A stretch of 64,000 nt of DNA from Roseateles_B sp041913905 (GCA_041913905.1 JAYSEK010000018.1:29337-93336); one strand, 5' to 3'; counted from the stretch's first letter, positions 39,005-48,777 are shown. Translations and numbers: made by a program. The notes: a model not told the origin generated them from the letters alone.

Positions 39005-39949
39005 TCAGGGATTGCCCTGCTCCGCCAGTGGCGCCGCGGTGGGCGCGGCGCCACGCTCGGGCCAGGTCGCCAGCAGAACGCCGGCCAGCGCCAGACCATA
39101 GGCCAGCGCCTGTTCGAACTGCAGCCGCTCATGCAGGAAGACCGCGCCCACCAAGGCCGTGGCGATGGGCAGGAAGACCATGAAGACGCCGGCCTGCGAG
39201 GCGGGCACCGCCCGCAGGCCGCGCATCCAGAGCACCACGGTCACCATGCTGGCCGCGGCTGCGTAGAACATCAGCAGGGGCCAGTGCAGGCCGGGCACCG
39301 CGCTGAAGTCGAAGGACGAGGCCTGCCACAGCCCCAGCGGCGTGACCAGCGCCAGGCCCCAGAGGTTGATCAGCGCGCTGATGCGGCGTGGGGTCAGGTC
39401 TTGCGTCAAGCGCTTGCCGATGACGACATAGACCGCCTCGCAGAACACGGCGGCCAGCACCAGGGCCAGGCCCAGCGGCGTGGACTGCGCGGCGCCCCCC
39501 TGGCGCTCCGTGGCGACCAGGGCAATGCCCGCCACGCCCAGCACGATGCCCGCAAGCACCCGCGGGCTCAGCCGTTCCTTGAGAAACAGGGCGCTGAGCA
39601 AGGCCACCGCCGCCGGGATGCCCGCCATGATCACGCCCGCCGCCATCGCGGAGCACTGGCGCAGGCCGAAGAGCAGGCAGATGGAGAACAGGAAGTTGCC
39701 GATGAAGCTCTCCAGGAAGAGCAGCCCGCGCGTCTGCCGGCTCAAGGGCTTGGCCCCGGCCGGTGCCTTCACCCAGCCGGCCATCAGCAGGGCGGCGATG
39801 CCGAAGCGCAGCCAGGCCAGCAAAAAGACCGGGAAGCTCAGCAGCAGAATCTTGGACAGGCCCACATAGCTGCCGACCAGGCTCGTGCTGGCGGCGAGGC
39901 AGAGGTAGGCGGCGAAGGGGACGCGGGCGGGCGCAGCTCGGGTGCTCAT
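39005..39949 (-). CDS. EamA/DMT family transporter
   Basis: 314 residues with ten predicted transmembrane segments in two EamA halves. FAAYLCLAASTSLVGSYVG starts the first half, and the second has VTVVLWMRGLRAVPASQAGVF near its middle. The substrate is unknown. Same strand as the PIG-L and aspartoacylase-like genes, so a three-gene unit is possible. A copy of the repeated element GGGGTCAGGTCTTGCG lies inside the coding sequence at 39390-39405, where it encodes part of LTQDLTP. Confidence 0.88.
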   Translation of the reverse strand: MSTRAAPARVPFAAYLCLAASTSLVGSYVGLSKILLLSFPVFLLAWLRFGIAALLMAGWVKAPAGAKPLSRQTRGLLFLESFIGNFLFSICLLFGLRQCSAMAAGVIMAGIPAAVALLSALFLKERLSPRVLAGIVLGVAGIALVATERQGGAAQSTPLGLALVLAAVFCEAVYVVIGKRLTQDLTPRRISALINLWGLALVTPLGLWQASSFDFSAVPGLHWPLLMFYAAAASMVTVVLWMRGLRAVPASQAGVFMVFLPIATALVGAVFLHERLQFEQALAYGLALAGVLLATWPERGAAPTAAPLAEQGNP

Positions 39950-40035
39950 GGCGCCATTGTGCGGCCGGCCTCGCCTTCGCCGCCTTCAGAACGGCCGCGG
40001 TGGGGAGGCACCGTGGACGCTGTGCGCCCCGCGCT

Positions 40036-41529
40036 TCAGCCGCCGTTGATCCGCAGCCAGGTTGTCTTCAGTTCGGTGTACTTGTCAAAGGCATGCAGGC
40101 TCTTGTCGCGGCCGTTGCCGGACTGCTTGTAGCCGCCGAAGGGGACGGTGATGTCGTCCTCGTCGTACTGGTTGACGTGCACGGTGCCGGCGCGCAGCGC
40201 GCGGGCCACGCGGTGGGCGCGGTCGATGTCCGAGCTCCAGACGCTGGCCTGCAGGCCGTAGCTGGAGTCATTGGCCATGCGGATGGCCTCGGCCTCGTCA
40301 TTGAAGCGCAGCACGCTCATCACCGGGCCGAAGATTTCCTCGCGGGCGATCTTCATGTGGTTGCCGACGCCGCTGAAGATGGTGGGCGCCACGTAGAAGC
40401 CGCCGGTCTCGCTGCGGGCCTGCGTGGCACCGCACAGGGCCCGCGCGCCTTCGGACAGGCCGGACTCGATATAGCTCATCACCGTGCGCAGCTGGCCTTC
40501 GTCGACCAGGGCGCCCATCACCGTGGCGGGGTCCAGCGGGTCGCCGGGCTGGTAGCGCGGCGCCTGCTGGGCCAGCAGGGCCTCGAATTCCTCGGCGATG
40601 CTGGCGTGCACCATCACGCGCGAGGGCGCATTGCAGGACTCGCCCTGGTTGAAGAACATGCTGCCCGCCACGGTGCGGGCGGCGCGCTGCAGGTCCTTGA
40701 AGTCCGGGAAGACGAGGAAGGCGCTCTTGCCGCCCAGCTCGTTGAAGACCCGCTTGAGGTTGGACCGGCCGGCGTACTCCAGCATCTTGCGACCCACGCG
40801 CGTGGAGCCGGTGAAGCCCACGGCATCGACGTCCATGTGCAGGGCCAGGGCCTCGCCGGCCTCATGGCCAAAGCCCGGCACCACGTTGAAGACGCCCTCG
40901 GGCAGGCCGGCCTCCATGGCCAGTTCGGCCAGGCGCAGGGCCGTCAGCGGCGACTTCTCGCTGGGCTTGAGCACCACCGAGTTGCCCGCGGCCAAGGCGG
41001 GGCCCAGCTTCCAGGAGGCCATGATCATCGGATAGTTCCAGGGCACGATGGCGCCGATCACCCCCATGGGCTCGCGCTGGATCAGAGCCAGGGCATTGGG
41101 GCCGGTGGGGGCGATCTCGTCATAGATCTTGTCCACCGCTTCCGCGTACCACTGGATGCAGCGCGCCGCGGCCGGCACGTCCACGCCCAGCGCATACTGG
41201 ATGGGCTTGCCCATGTCCACGGTTTCGAGCAGGGCCAGTTCGTCGCGGGCCGCCAGGATCTTGTCCGCGAACTTGAGCAGGATCTTCTTGCGCACGGCCG
41301 GCGGCTTGGCGGCCCAGCGGCCGTCCTCGAAGGCCTGGCGCGCGGCCTGCACGGCGGCGTCGATGTCCTCGGCGCCGCAGCGGGCAACTTGGCCGATCAC
41401 TCGGCCATCGATGGGGGAGATGCAGTCGAAGTGCTCGCCGCGCACGGGGTCGACCCGCCGTCCCTTGATGAAGGGGCGACCGTCGATCGTCAGGGCCTGG
41501 GCACGCTGGTGCCAGTCATTGCTGCTCAT
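40036..41529 (-). CDS. puuC: Gamma-glutamyl-gamma-aminobutyraldehyde dehydrogenase
   Basis: 497 residues, aldehyde dehydrogenase superfamily. IVPWNYPMIMASWKLGPAL and VVLKPSEKSPLTAL bind NAD; the general base Glu264 is in VFNELGGKSA and the nucleophile Cys299 in FFNQGESCNAP. The C-terminal part has VPFGGYKQSGNGRDKSLHAF. Location at the end of a pot/puu cluster identifies it as PuuC, oxidising gamma-Glu-aminobutyraldehyde to gamma-Glu-GABA; similar aldehydes may also be used. It lies 47 bp downstream of the porin gene. Confidence 0.92.
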   Translation of the reverse strand: MSSNDWHQRAQALTIDGRPFIKGRRVDPVRGEHFDCISPIDGRVIGQVARCGAEDIDAAVQAARQAFEDGRWAAKPPAVRKKILLKFADKILAARDELALLETVDMGKPIQYALGVDVPAAARCIQWYAEAVDKIYDEIAPTGPNALALIQREPMGVIGAIVPWNYPMIMASWKLGPALAAGNSVVLKPSEKSPLTALRLAELAMEAGLPEGVFNVVPGFGHEAGEALALHMDVDAVGFTGSTRVGRKMLEYAGRSNLKRVFNELGGKSAFLVFPDFKDLQRAARTVAGSMFFNQGESCNAPSRVMVHASIAEEFEALLAQQAPRYQPGDPLDPATVMGALVDEGQLRTVMSYIESGLSEGARALCGATQARSETGGFYVAPTIFSGVGNHMKIAREEIFGPVMSVLRFNDEAEAIRMANDSSYGLQASVWSSDIDRAHRVARALRAGTVHVNQYDEDDITVPFGGYKQSGNGRDKSLHAFDKYTELKTTWLRINGG

Positions 41530-41576
41530 GGGGTGTCAGTCTCAAAAAGGGGCCGGGCCGTCGGTGCAGCCGGTGG

Positions 41577-42983
41577 TCAGAAGCTCAGCACCATGGACGT
41601 GCCCAGCAACTGGTTGGTCTTGCTGAAGCTGCCGTCCTTGGTGTTCAGGAACACCGGCTGGCTGGCTCCGTCGTAACGGTACTCGAACTTCCAGATCGTG
41701 TTCTGGTTGAGCAGATAACTCAGGCCCAGGCTGAGGGCATAGCGGTTCGTGCCCTTGCCGGCGGCCTCGGGGTCGGGGTTGGCGTCGTCCCAGAAGAAGC
41801 CGTTGCCGCGGCCGATGCCGTTGTGGCTGTCGTCCACGCTGTAGCCGAAGAGGCCGCCGCCGTTCTTGCTGTTGCGCAGGTAGTCCAGGCGACCCGTGAG
41901 CTCCCAGCGCGGGATGAACTTGTAGGCCATGAGGGTGGACAGGCCGCTCCAACTGGCGTCGCGCAGCTGGCCGTCCTCGTTGAAGATGGCGGCCTGGCGC
42001 TGGCGGCCCCAGGACAGCTGGCCCTGCCAGGTGAAGTCGCCGCGGATGAAGTAGGCGTCGAACTCCAGCATGTCGACGCGCGTGTCCTTGCCGGCCTGAT
42101 CGGGGAAGCGCAGGCCGCCGGCGGCATCCAGCGCATCGGTGGCGTAGTTGTAGGCCTTGCCGTGCAGGCCGCTGAAGCCGAAGCCCTGGAACTCGCCCTT
42201 GGCGTAATCCACGCGGTAGACGAGGGCCGGCGTCTTGTTGCCGGCACTCTTGCGCGAGTTGTTCACGTTGGCCAGGCCGGCCTTGATCATCCACTTGCCG
42301 CGGGTGATGTCGGCCACGGCGCCGGTGTAGGCGGTGGGGGCGGTGAAGTCGAAGAGCAGGTTGTGGGTGATGAGCTTGTTCAGCGGCGGCAGCGTCATCT
42401 CGTAGCCGGTCCAGTCCGGAATCTGGCCCAGCCAGAGCCGGGTCTGCAGGTCGCTCAGCGGGATGTTGACGCTGGCCTCGTGGATGATGGACCCGCCGTT
42501 GAAGACCGAGCCCGTGCCGCGGTCGGGCGCCAGGGTCAGCTTGTAGCGGGTGCCGCCGTCCACCTCCTTCTGGAAGTCCAGCAGGGCCATGCCGAAGTAG
42601 CCGGCGTCGTAGGCGTAGCTGTCCTTGTTGAGCAGTTGGAAGCCCGCGGTGTTCTGTGCCTTGTTGGCGATGAAGCTCGGGTCGATGAAGCCCGTGATCT
42701 TGAGGTTCTTCAGGCCCAGGGCCTCCTGCGCATCTTCCAGGGCCTCGGTCTTGACGGCGATGCGGTTGAACTCGCGCACTTGTTCGGGCGTCATGCCCCA
42801 TTGAGCCTCGGTGGGCTTGGCCGGTTTCGCTTCCGCGGCCTTGAGTTTTTCTTCCAGCTGGTTGACCCGCTCCTTCAGGGCCCGGAGCTCCTTGAGCAAC
42901 TCTTCGTTGCTCTGCGCCCGTGCAGGCCCGCCGTAGGCCAGGGCCAGGGCCGCGGTGAGGAGGGCCAGGGTGTGCTGCTTCAT
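41577..42983 (-). CDS. DUF3138-like outer-membrane porin in the polyamine cluster
   Basis: 468 residues. Signal peptide ends GGPARAQS. A coiled coil (ELLKELRALKERVNQLEEKL, about 28-47) is followed by a long beta-rich barrel region with LKITGFIDPSFIANKAQN, IWKFEYRYDGASQPVFLN and a terminal aromatic residue (TSMVLSF). The pattern matches DUF3138-type putative porins of Burkholderiales, from memory. Placed between puuC and the potIHGF genes on the same strand, it is a good candidate for polyamine entry through the outer membrane. Confidence 0.78.
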   Translation of the reverse strand: MKQHTLALLTAALALAYGGPARAQSNEELLKELRALKERVNQLEEKLKAAEAKPAKPTEAQWGMTPEQVREFNRIAVKTEALEDAQEALGLKNLKITGFIDPSFIANKAQNTAGFQLLNKDSYAYDAGYFGMALLDFQKEVDGGTRYKLTLAPDRGTGSVFNGGSIIHEASVNIPLSDLQTRLWLGQIPDWTGYEMTLPPLNKLITHNLLFDFTAPTAYTGAVADITRGKWMIKAGLANVNNSRKSAGNKTPALVYRVDYAKGEFQGFGFSGLHGKAYNYATDALDAAGGLRFPDQAGKDTRVDMLEFDAYFIRGDFTWQGQLSWGRQRQAAIFNEDGQLRDASWSGLSTLMAYKFIPRWELTGRLDYLRNSKNGGGLFGYSVDDSHNGIGRGNGFFWDDANPDPEAAGKGTNRYALSLGLSYLLNQNTIWKFEYRYDGASQPVFLNTKDGSFSKTNQLLGTSMVLSF

Positions 42984-43073
42984 GGGGAGCTCCTGAGGAT
43001 GAGAGGGTTATGGTGGTGTTTGTGAGAGAGGGAACGGAAAGCTGTGGGCCTGCCAATGGACGCAAAACCGGGA

Positions 43074-43952
43074 TCAGCCGCTGTCCCGCTGGGCGGCGGC
43101 CAGCTCGCGGGCCAGCCGCCGCTCGCGCCGGGCGATGGCCAGGCTGGCAGCGATGACGCCCAGCGACACCAGCACGATGACCACCGTGGCCACTGCATTG
43201 ATGCTGGGCGACACGCCCAGCCGGGCCCGCGAGAAGATCACCAGCGGCAAGGTCGTGGACCCGGGACCGGAGAGGAAGGCCGAGAGCACGACGTCGTCCA
43301 GCGAGAGCGTGAAGGTGAGCAGCCAGGCCGACAGCAGGGACTGCGAGATCATCGGCAGCGTGACCAGGAAGAAGACCTGCAGCGGCCGGGCGCCGAGGTC
43401 CATGGCCGCCTCCTCCAGCGATGGGGGCAGGTCTTGCAGCCGCGCCTGGATGACCACCGTGGCGTAGGCCAGGCCCAGCAGCAGATGGCCCAGCCAGATG
43501 GTCAGGCTGCCGCGCTCGGGAAAGCCCAGCGCCCTTTGCATGGAAACCAGCATCAGCAGCAGGGACAGGCCCACGATGACCTCGGGCATCACCAGCGGTG
43601 CGCTGACCATGCCCGCAAACAGCGTGCGACCCCGGAAGCGCCGGTACTTGACCAGGGCGAAGGCCGCGAAGCAACCCAGCAGCACCGAGGCCGAACCGGT
43701 GAAGAAGGCGATCTTGAGCGAGAGCCAGAATCCCGCCAGCAGCTCATGGTCCTGGGCCAGCTCGCGGTACCAGTCGAGCGTGAAGCCGCCCCACACCGAG
43801 GGCAGCGGCGAGGCATTGAAGCTGTAGACCACGAGGGCCAGCAGGGGCAGGTACAGGAAGGCAAAGCCCAGCAGCAGCCAGACCCTGGCCACCACACGGC
43901 TGCTGCGCGGGCCGAACAGCGCGCGCCGGACAGGTCGCTTGGGCGTGCTCAT
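43074..43952 (-). CDS. potI: Putrescine ABC transporter permease PotI
   Basis: 292 residues, six hydrophobic segments. The binding-protein-dependent transport loop (EAA motif) reads EEAAMDLGARPLQVFFLVTL. The N-terminal part begins VVARVWLLLGFAFLYLPLLA. TGATG overlap with potH (one base) shows translational coupling. With PotH it forms the membrane channel of a PotFGHI-type importer. Confidence 0.94.
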   Translation of the reverse strand: MSTPKRPVRRALFGPRSSRVVARVWLLLGFAFLYLPLLALVVYSFNASPLPSVWGGFTLDWYRELAQDHELLAGFWLSLKIAFFTGSASVLLGCFAAFALVKYRRFRGRTLFAGMVSAPLVMPEVIVGLSLLLMLVSMQRALGFPERGSLTIWLGHLLLGLAYATVVIQARLQDLPPSLEEAAMDLGARPLQVFFLVTLPMISQSLLSAWLLTFTLSLDDVVLSAFLSGPGSTTLPLVIFSRARLGVSPSINAVATVVIVLVSLGVIAASLAIARRERRLARELAAAQRDSG

Positions 43953-44890
43953 CAGCGGGCCTCCCGGCTCTCGGCCTGGTATTTGTTGAACAAGGCCAGG
44001 GGCACGAGGATCAGCAGGATCACGACGGAGGCCACCGCCGAAGCCATGGGCCAGTCGTTGTTGCTGAAGAATTCATCCCACAGCACGCGGCCTATCATCA
44101 GGGTCTGCGGCCCGCCCAGCAGCTCCGGGATGACGAACTCGCCCACGCAGGGGATGAAGACCAGCATGGAGCCCGCGATGATGCCGGCCCGGGACAGCGG
44201 CACCGTGACCGTCCAGAAGGCCACCCAGGGCGTGGCGCCCAGGTCCGCTGCCGCTTCCAGCAGGCGCAGGTCCAGCTTGGCAAGGTTGGCGTACAGCGGC
44301 AGCACCATGAAGGGCAGGTAGGTGTAGATCATGCCCAGGGCCAGCGAGAAGGGCGTGTTCAGCAGCATGCCGGGCGCCGGAATCCAGCCGGCCGCGGCCA
44401 TCAGCTGGTCCAGCCCCAGAGCCTCGATGGCCTGCGCCACCCAGCCCTTCTCGGCCAGCAAGCCTTTCCAGGCATAGACCCGCAGCAGGAAGCTGGTCCA
44501 GAAGGGCAGCATCACCAGCATCAGCAAGGCCGGTTGCAGCGTGGCCCGGGCGCGTGCCATGAAGTAGGCGAAGGGGTAGCCGATGAAGAGGCAGCCCGTG
44601 GTGGTGATGGCCGCGTACTTGAGGCTGTTGAGGTAGGCCTTGAGGTAGAGCTCGTCCTCGGTGATGAAGAGGTAGTTGCTGAGTTTGACCGTCAGCGTCA
44701 GCACGCCGTCGGCGTAGCGCAGCAGATCCTTGACGTGCACCGTCTCCATCTCCGAGACGCTGATCTTCAGCACGATCAGGAATGGCAGCGCAAAGAAGAG
44801 CAGCAGCCAGGCGTAGGGCAGGGCGATGACCGCGCTACGGCCGCGCCACCAGGCCGGGCGCCAGGACAGGAATGCAAAAGGCCGGCTCAT
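43952..44890 (-). CDS. potH: Putrescine ABC transporter permease PotH
   Basis: 312 residues with six transmembrane segments and the EAA loop EAAADLGATPWVAFWTVTV. FALPFLIVLKISVSEMETV and LYLKAYLNSLKYAAITTTGC are typical PotH-side segments. It starts 7 bp after the potG stop and overlaps potI by one base. It forms a heterodimer with PotI in the inner membrane. Confidence 0.94.
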   Translation of the reverse strand: MSRPFAFLSWRPAWWRGRSAVIALPYAWLLLFFALPFLIVLKISVSEMETVHVKDLLRYADGVLTLTVKLSNYLFITEDELYLKAYLNSLKYAAITTTGCLFIGYPFAYFMARARATLQPALLMLVMLPFWTSFLLRVYAWKGLLAEKGWVAQAIEALGLDQLMAAAGWIPAPGMLLNTPFSLALGMIYTYLPFMVLPLYANLAKLDLRLLEAAADLGATPWVAFWTVTVPLSRAGIIAGSMLVFIPCVGEFVIPELLGGPQTLMIGRVLWDEFFSNNDWPMASAVASVVILLILVPLALFNKYQAESREAR

Positions 44891-44897
44891 GGGCGCC

Positions 44898-46007
44898 TCA
44901 CTGCGTCAGCACCACCTGGGCGCTGTCGCTCCAGGAAGCCCAGGCCTCGTCGTCCCAGCGTAGCACCTCGTCCGGGTGGCGCTCGGTATTGGCCAACGAC
45001 ACCTTGAGCACGGCGCCGCTGGCCAGCTGCAGGTGGTAGACCGTGTAGCTGCCGAAATACGCCATGTCGCGAATGCGGCCGCGCACGGCGTTGAGTGCCG
45101 TCCGTGCCGGCGGCGTGCGACTGAGCTGGATCTTTTCCGGCCGCAGCGCAACGGCCACCTCCATGCCCTTGGACCCGGTGATGCCATGCCCCACATGGTG
45201 CCGGCAGTCCGCGCAGAGGATCTCGGCGTGGTCGGCTTCGTCCACCTCCAGCGTGCCCTCCATGAGGTTCACATTGCCGATGAAGTCGGCCACGAAGCGG
45301 GTGGCCGGCGTCTCGTAAATTTCGCCCGGCGCGCCCACCTGCAGGATGCGGCCCTCGCTCATCACACCGATGCGCGTGGCCATGGTCATGGCCTCCTCCT
45401 GGTCGTGAGTCACCATCACGCAGGTCACGCCGACCTCCTCGATGATGTTGACCAGCTCGATCTGCGTTTCCTCGCGCAGCTTCTTGTCCAGCGCGCCCAG
45501 GGGTTCGTCGAGCAGCAGGAGCTGCGGCTTCTTGGCCAGGCTGCGCGCCAGGGCCACGCGCTGCTGCTGGCCGCCGGAGAGTTGGTGCGGCTTGCGTTTC
45601 GCGTACTTTCCCAACTGCACCAGCTTCAGCATGGCTTCCACGCGGGACTCGATCTCGGCCTTGGGGCAGCCGTCCCGGCGCAGGCCGAAGGCGATGTTGT
45701 CCCAGACGCTGAGGTGCGGAAACAGCGCATAGCTCTGGAACATCATGTTGATGGGCCGCTCGTAGGGCGCGAGGCCGGCAAGGTCCTGGCCGTTCAGCAC
45801 GATGCGACCGCTGGTGGGCGTCTCGAAGCCCGCCAGCATGCGCAGCAGCGTGGTCTTGCCGCAGCCGGAAGAGCCGAGCAGGGCGAAGATCTCGCCCTGC
45901 GCGATGTCCAGGGATACGCGGTTGACGGCGATGGCGCCGCCTCCGAAGTCCTTGAGTACCTGGTCGATCTGCAGGTAGGGCGTCGTGGCGGCGCTGGGGC
46001 TCATCAT
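44898..46007 (-). CDS. potG: Polyamine ABC transporter ATP-binding protein PotG
   Basis: 369 residues. Walker A LLGSSGCGKTTLLRMLAG, Q-loop NMMFQSYALFPHLSV, signature LSGGQQQRVALARSLA, Walker B LLLLDEPLGALDKKLR and the H-switch VTHDQEEAMTMA are intact. A C-terminal TOBE domain (about 280-360) has VALRPEKIQLSR. It powers the PotHI channel from the cytoplasmic side. It starts 36 bp after the potF stop. Confidence 0.95.
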   Translation of the reverse strand: MMSPSAATTPYLQIDQVLKDFGGGAIAVNRVSLDIAQGEIFALLGSSGCGKTTLLRMLAGFETPTSGRIVLNGQDLAGLAPYERPINMMFQSYALFPHLSVWDNIAFGLRRDGCPKAEIESRVEAMLKLVQLGKYAKRKPHQLSGGQQQRVALARSLAKKPQLLLLDEPLGALDKKLREETQIELVNIIEEVGVTCVMVTHDQEEAMTMATRIGVMSEGRILQVGAPGEIYETPATRFVADFIGNVNLMEGTLEVDEADHAEILCADCRHHVGHGITGSKGMEVAVALRPEKIQLSRTPPARTALNAVRGRIRDMAYFGSYTVYHLQLASGAVLKVSLANTERHPDEVLRWDDEAWASWSDSAQVVLTQ

Positions 46008-46043
46008 GATGCGGGCGTGCTCCGGGCGAAGGTCAAGGCTGGT

Positions 46044-47192
46044 TCAGATGCCGGTCTTGAAGGACGTGTACATGCGGGTCATCTGGCGCCTCACGTCGTT
46101 GTTGATGGCGTCCGGCGCGGCCATGCGCTTCATGTCGGCGTCGCTGAGGAAGACCGTCGGGTTGCTGGCCACCTCGGGCTTCACGAACTTGCGCGCCTCC
46201 TTGTTGGGATTGGCGTAGAAGACCTTGTTGGTCAGGCCGGCGTGGATCTCCGGGCGCAGGATGAAGTTGATGAACTTGTGCGCGTTGCCGGGGTGCGGCG
46301 CGTCCATGGGGATCACCATGGTGTCCATGAAGATGATGCCGCCGGTCTTGGGGATCAGGGCCTCGATCTTCTGGCCGGTCTTGCCGTCGATGGCGCGTTG
46401 GCGCGCGATGTTGATGTCGCCGGACCAGCCCAGGGCCACGCAGATCGAGCCGTTGGCCATGTCGTTGATGTAGCCGGAGGAGCTGAACAGGGTCACGTAG
46501 GGACGGATGGACTTGAGCAGGGCAGGCACGCCCGAGTAGTCGCTCACGCTTTTGCTGTAGGCGGGCTTGCCCAGGTAGTGCAGGGCCGCGGGCACGACCT
46601 CGGTCGCGGAATCCAGGAAGCTCACGCCGCAGCTCTTGAGCTTGGCGATGTACTCGGGCTTGAACACCAGATCCCAGGCGTTCTCGGGCATGGGCAGGCT
46701 GCCCAGCGCCGCCTTCACCTTGTCCACGTTGATGCCCACGGTGGTGAAGCCCCACAGCCAGTTCACCATGTACTCATTGCCCGGATCCAGCTTGGCCAGC
46801 TGCTGCTGGATCTCGGGGTCCAGGTGCTTGTAGTTGGGGATCTGGCCCTTGTCGATCTTGCGCAGCAGCCCGCCGTCGGCCTGCAGCTTGGCCCAGTAGG
46901 ACGAAGGCACGACGATGTCATAACCCGTCTTGCCAGCGACCAGCTTGGCGTGGACGATCTCGTTGTTGTCGAAGTTGTCGTAGCGGACCTTGATGCCGGT
47001 CTCTTTCTCGAAGAGCTTCAGCGTGTCCTCGGCGATGTAGTCGGACCAGTTGTAGACATTCAGCACCTTCTCCTCTTCCTGGGCCTGGGCGGCCGGAGCG
47101 AACAAGGCGCCGCAGGCGGCTGCCAAGGGCAGCATCAGGGCCGGCAAGGCGCGAATCAGGGACTGAGACAGGGACCGGGGGAGCTGCAACAT
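46044..47192 (-). CDS. potF: Polyamine ABC transporter substrate-binding protein PotF
   Basis: 382 residues from ATG 47192, which has AGGAGG 8 bp upstream. A Sec signal peptide ends LFAPAAQAQ. The mature protein starts KVLNVYNWSDYIAEDTLKLF, the hallmark of PotD/PotF proteins. GKTGYDIVVPSSYWAKLQ, the polyamine-site loop and VALGWSGDINIARQ follow. It captures putrescine or spermidine in the periplasm for PotGHI. Preceded by spuC with a 181-bp gap that contains a repeat-type hairpin. Confidence 0.95.
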   Translation of the reverse strand: MLQLPRSLSQSLIRALPALMLPLAAACGALFAPAAQAQEEEKVLNVYNWSDYIAEDTLKLFEKETGIKVRYDNFDNNEIVHAKLVAGKTGYDIVVPSSYWAKLQADGGLLRKIDKGQIPNYKHLDPEIQQQLAKLDPGNEYMVNWLWGFTTVGINVDKVKAALGSLPMPENAWDLVFKPEYIAKLKSCGVSFLDSATEVVPAALHYLGKPAYSKSVSDYSGVPALLKSIRPYVTLFSSSGYINDMANGSICVALGWSGDINIARQRAIDGKTGQKIEALIPKTGGIIFMDTMVIPMDAPHPGNAHKFINFILRPEIHAGLTNKVFYANPNKEARKFVKPEVASNPTVFLSDADMKRMAAPDAINNDVRRQMTRMYTSFKTGI

Positions 47193-47267
47193 GGAAGAAC
47201 CTCCTGGGGAGCAATCAAAACCAGTGGAAGCGCGCGAACAGCGTGGGTCACGAACTGAGGGGGCGGC

Positions 47268-47288
47268 GGGGGTCAGGTCTGAACCCCC
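47268..47288. repeat. REP-like hairpin with GGGGTCAGGTCT core
   Basis: GGGGGTCA and TGAACCCCC form a nearly perfect stem with one bulged A, with a small loop. The core GGGGTCAGGTCT (47269-47280) recurs at 39390, 48894 and, inverted, at 59576. It lies between spuC and potF and may affect mRNA stability or partial termination. Confidence 0.5.
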
Positions 47289-47373
47289 TGCCCAGCGCAT
47301 CTGCAGGCCAGTCTAGGCGGCGGCCCGGCGGCAGGGCATTCGCCAAAACCCGGGCTGTGGCGAGAGCCCAGCG

Positions 47374-48777
47374 TCACAGCCAGGACCGGGCCTTGAGCTC
47401 GGCCAGCGTCAGGTCCAGGCAGCGGCGGATCAGGGCCATCATCTCGTCCACCTGCTCGCGGCTCATGACCAGCGGCGGCGCGACGATCATGCGGTCGCCC
47501 ACGGCACGCATGATGAGCCCGTTGCCGAAGCAGTGCGCGCGGCAAACCATGCCGACCTCCAGGGCCGGGTCGAAGGCCTGGCCGCTGCCCTTGTCCTTGA
47601 CGAGCTGCAGCGCGGCCATCATGCCGCAGGTCTGGGTCTCGCCGACGAGGGGGTGGTCCTCAAGCGTGGCAAAGCATTCGGCGAGGTAGGGGCCGATGTT
47701 CTGCCGCACATGGCTTACCAGGTTGAGCTGCTGGATCAGCCGGATGTTGGCCACCGCCACGGCGCAGGCCGTGGGATGGCCGGAGTAGGTGAAGCCGTGG
47801 TTGAACTCGCCGCCCTGCTCGATCAGCACCTGGGCCACCTTGTCCGACACCATCACCCCGCCCAGTGGGATGTAGCCCGAGGTGACGCCCTTGGCGAAGG
47901 TCATCAGGTCGGGCCGGGTGCCCATGGTCTCGCAGCCGAACCACTGGCCGGTGCGCCCGAAGCCGCAGATGACTTCGTCGCTGACCAGCAGGAGCCCAAA
48001 GCGGTCGCAGATGCGCTGGATCTCGGGCCAGTAGCTGCTGGGCGGCACGATCACGCCGCCGGCGCCTTGCACGGGTTCACCGATGAACGCCGCCACCTTG
48101 TCCGGCCCGAGCTCCAGGATCTTGGCCTCCAGCCAGCGCGCGGCGGTCAGCCCGAAGTCCTCGCGGGATTGATCCCGCCCCAGCTCGAACCAGTGCGGCT
48201 GCTCAATGTGCACGATGCCGGGAATCGGCAAGCCGCCTTGCGCATGCATGCCGCTCATGCCGCCCAGCGAGGCCCCGGCCATGGTGGAGCCGTGGTAGCC
48301 GTTCTTGCGGCCGATGATGATCTGGCGCTCGGGCTGGCCCAGGCTGGCCCAGTAGTGCCGCACCATGCGCACCACGGTGTCATTGCCCTCGGAGCCCGAG
48401 CTGGTGAAGAAGACCTTGTTGAACTGCGGCGGCGTGACCTCGGCCAGCAGCTCGGCCAGCTGGATCGCCGGCGGTGTGGAGGTCTGGAAGAAGGCGTTGT
48501 AGAAGGGCAGCTCCTTCATCTGGCGCGCAGCGGCGTCGATCAGGGCCTGCTGGCCGTAGCCGACATTGACGCACCACAGGCCGCTCATGCCGTCGAGGAT
48601 CTTGTGGCCCTCGCTGTCCCAGAGGTAGATATTCTCGGCGCGCGTGATGATGCGCGCCCCCTTGCGGGCCAGGCCGGCGTGGTCGGTGAAAGGGTGCATG
48701 AAATGGGCGCTGTCGGCCTCCTGCCATTGGCGGGTGCTGCGCGCCGTGGCGCTGGTGGGGGCTTGCACGGTGTTCAT
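47374..48777 (-). CDS. spuC: Putrescine/polyamine:pyruvate aminotransferase (SpuC-like)
   Basis: 467 residues from ATG 48777 (an in-frame ATG at 48804 has no better ribosome site). Class III aminotransferase: LDGMSGLWCVNVGYG, NKVFFTSSGSEGNDTVVRMV, RKNGYHGSTMAGASLGGM, EPVQGAGGVIVPP, and the PLP lysine in LMTFAKGVTSGYIPLGG. It is expected to transaminate putrescine or a glutamylated intermediate with pyruvate. It is located between puuA and potF. Its upstream region contains four 12-bp tandem repeats. Confidence 0.9.
   Translation of the reverse strand: MNTVQAPTSATARSTRQWQEADSAHFMHPFTDHAGLARKGARIITRAENIYLWDSEGHKILDGMSGLWCVNVGYGQQALIDAAARQMKELPFYNAFFQTSTPPAIQLAELLAEVTPPQFNKVFFTSSGSEGNDTVVRMVRHYWASLGQPERQIIIGRKNGYHGSTMAGASLGGMSGMHAQGGLPIPGIVHIEQPHWFELGRDQSREDFGLTAARWLEAKILELGPDKVAAFIGEPVQGAGGVIVPPSSYWPEIQRICDRFGLLLVSDEVICGFGRTGQWFGCETMGTRPDLMTFAKGVTSGYIPLGGVMVSDKVAQVLIEQGGEFNHGFTYSGHPTACAVAVANIRLIQQLNLVSHVRQNIGPYLAECFATLEDHPLVGETQTCGMMAALQLVKDKGSGQAFDPALEVGMVCRAHCFGNGLIMRAVGDRMIVAPPLVMSREQVDEMMALIRRCLDLTLAELKARSWL

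Noticed and set aside
44976..47258. 760-codon plus-strand frame across potG and potF
   Set aside because: Crosses two real genes and their spacer; composition is that of an antisense frame.
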